Positions 63,149-64,000 of a stretch of 64,000 nucleotides of DNA are shown one piece after another. The notes under the pieces were generated by a model, which was given only the letters and a program-made list of their open reading frames with translations, had not been told where the DNA came from and did not search any database. The translations under genes and the position numbers were made by a program. Every line of letters begins with the position of its first letter. The stretch's first letter is position 1. Source of the DNA: Syntrophaceae bacterium (GTDB lineage: Bacteria > Desulfobacterota > Syntrophia > Syntrophales > Smithellaceae); contig JAFGLS010000239.1 of assembly GCA_016927935.1 (NCBI GenBank), positions 1 through 64,000 of the forward strand, given 5' to 3'.

Positions 63149-63367
63149 ATGATAAAAAAATATTTTCAAATAGACCGAAAATATATAGCAATTGTTCAAT
63201 TTATAATTGAAGGTTATGAGGGCATGGCCACTGTTTCTACAATAGATTCCAGAAAAGCAGCGATAAAAATCTCAGTAATGTCCGATTATATTTCGGATAT
63301 TTGCGGATTGCTGGAATATTTGAAAGATAAATACTCAATGAAGGAAATATTTGATTATTCAGAATAA
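63149..63367 (+). CDS. DUF4911-type small protein
   Basis: A 72-residue protein (MIKKYFQIDRKYIAIVQFII, then EGYEGMATVSTID, SDYISDICGLLEYL) with an ACT-like beta-alpha pattern seen in DUF4911 proteins. I start at the ATG at 63149; the open frame reaches back to 62942, but that part overlaps the lipoprotein gene on the other strand and is not protein-like. No function is known. The next gene begins 19 bp later. Confidence 0.75.
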   Translation: MIKKYFQIDRKYIAIVQFIIEGYEGMATVSTIDSRKAAIKISVMSDYISDICGLLEYLKDKYSMKEIFDYSE

Positions 63368-63385
63368 TAAACGGTAATATTAGCA

Positions 63386-64000
63386 ATGTTCATGCTGACC
63401 CACACATATTTTTTACAGAAGGTTTTAGAATCGGTTGGTTTAAAGGACATAGAACCTGATATTTACGTATATAATATTGCCCCTGATTTATTGGCTATCC
63501 ATCCCTTGATAACACCGGCTCAAACACATAACCTGCAAAGATCTTTTAAAATACCCGATCAATACCCGAAATCAACTTATGTAATATATCATCTTTTCAT
63601 TGATGACCTTTCGCATTTTGGATACATTTCTTCCAATTTTCAGGAAAAAATTTACCTAAATTCTCAAGGTTATTCCTACAAAAAAGGCAATCAGCTGGTA
63701 CAGTCCATTCTGGATTTATACAGAACGATAGAAAAAGAGATTTCATTCAGAGATGCGGTTTATCAATCGCATTTGATTATTGAAATGACTTATGACCTGG
63801 TTATTTCAAATCAAATAAATTCATTTAAAACCATAGATGTGCTCGTGGAGGCGATAAAGTATACGGCAAAAAATAAAATGAATGAGTTTTTGAAAACGAT
63901 TAATTGGTTATATGGATTGGAAGACAAGAAAATTAACGAAGTAATGAAAAAAGCTTTATTCTTGATAACAAAAGAATCTATGGAAGGATTAATGAATATG
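63386..64000 (+). CDS. Hypothetical protein, cut off by the window end
   Basis: The frame beginning MFMLTHTYFLQKVLESVGLK is open for 205 codons up to the window end. Features include NIAPDLLAIHP, YVIYHLFIDDLSHFGYI and many helices. The H-x-Y and HLFIDDLSH elements resemble the metal-binding pattern of zinc-dependent phospholipase C-like proteins, but this is a weak resemblance. It probably forms an operon with the DUF4911 gene. The true end is not in the window. Confidence 0.6.
   Translation, partial: MFMLTHTYFLQKVLESVGLKDIEPDIYVYNIAPDLLAIHPLITPAQTHNLQRSFKIPDQYPKSTYVIYHLFIDDLSHFGYISSNFQEKIYLNSQGYSYKKGNQLVQSILDLYRTIEKEISFRDAVYQSHLIIEMTYDLVISNQINSFKTIDVLVEAIKYTAKNKMNEFLKTINWLYGLEDKKINEVMKKALFLITKESMEGLMNM

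Overview
The window is a bacterial chromosome segment, most probably from a Deltaproteobacterium (Desulfobacterota) close to the syntrophic Syntrophus/Smithella group. This is an inference. It rests on the mix of an acyl-CoA carboxylase carboxyltransferase, an NDP-forming acyl-CoA synthetase, a Re-citrate/homocitrate-synthase-like enzyme, a liv-type ABC transporter with an acyl-CoA synthetase inside its operon, phenylacetate-CoA-ligase-like proteins, many PAS-domain sensors, and frequent TTG/GTG starts behind strong Shine-Dalgarno sites. No rRNA or CRISPR array is present.

Layout. 1-3050 is a compact forward operon: dapB, folK, a small YHS protein, a transaldolase and pgsA. tRNA-Gly(GCC) and tRNA-Cys(GCA) follow, the same pgsA-glyW-cysT order as in E. 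coli. A genomic island of about 13.8 kb sits in the 3' half of tRNA-Cys, bounded by a 40-bp direct repeat (attL 3283-3322, attR 17073-17112). Its left part is a reverse-strand satellite- or phage-like module: an integrase, an XRE repressor with a palindromic operator, helix-turn-helix proteins, a DnaB-like ATPase and a replication-initiator-like protein. Its right part is AT-rich forward-strand cargo: small membrane proteins, a second tyrosine recombinase and a membrane-anchored Mrr-like nuclease. Much of this cargo is punctuated by a dispersed intergenic repeat, always in the same orientation, in a layout that recalls gene cassettes.

17113-22401 carries the displaced tRNA terminator, a small membrane protein, a CarD-like regulator, a YacL-type PIN-TRAM protein, fused ispDF and gltX. 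22445-25561 (reverse) has a DUF2784 protein, an SMP-30-like protein and a carboxyltransferase. 26044-35292 has an acyl-CoA synthetase (NDP-forming), truA, rfbD, a diguanylate cyclase, a methyltransferase and a PAS-HD-GYP protein. 35324-46155 (reverse) has a homocitrate/Re-citrate-synthase-like enzyme fused to a Cache domain, aspS, hisS, a large PAS histidine kinase and comEC. 46256-49334 is a histidine kinase plus an NtrC-type regulator.

49722-56963 is a livK-livG-acyl-CoA synthetase-livH-livM-livF locus, which looks like coupled uptake and CoA activation of a carboxylic acid. It is followed by a nucleotidyltransferase with a small overlapping partner, a PaaK-like protein lacking the usual P-loop, recJ, a DUF3857 transglutaminase-like lipoprotein, a DUF4911 protein and a gene cut off by the window end.

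The most notable points are the island (its degenerate attR, an integrase whose stop codon lies in the host tRNA, and a terminator it brings for that tRNA), the repeat-punctuated cargo array, and the enzyme-Cache fusion. All family assignments come from reading motifs; no database search was run.
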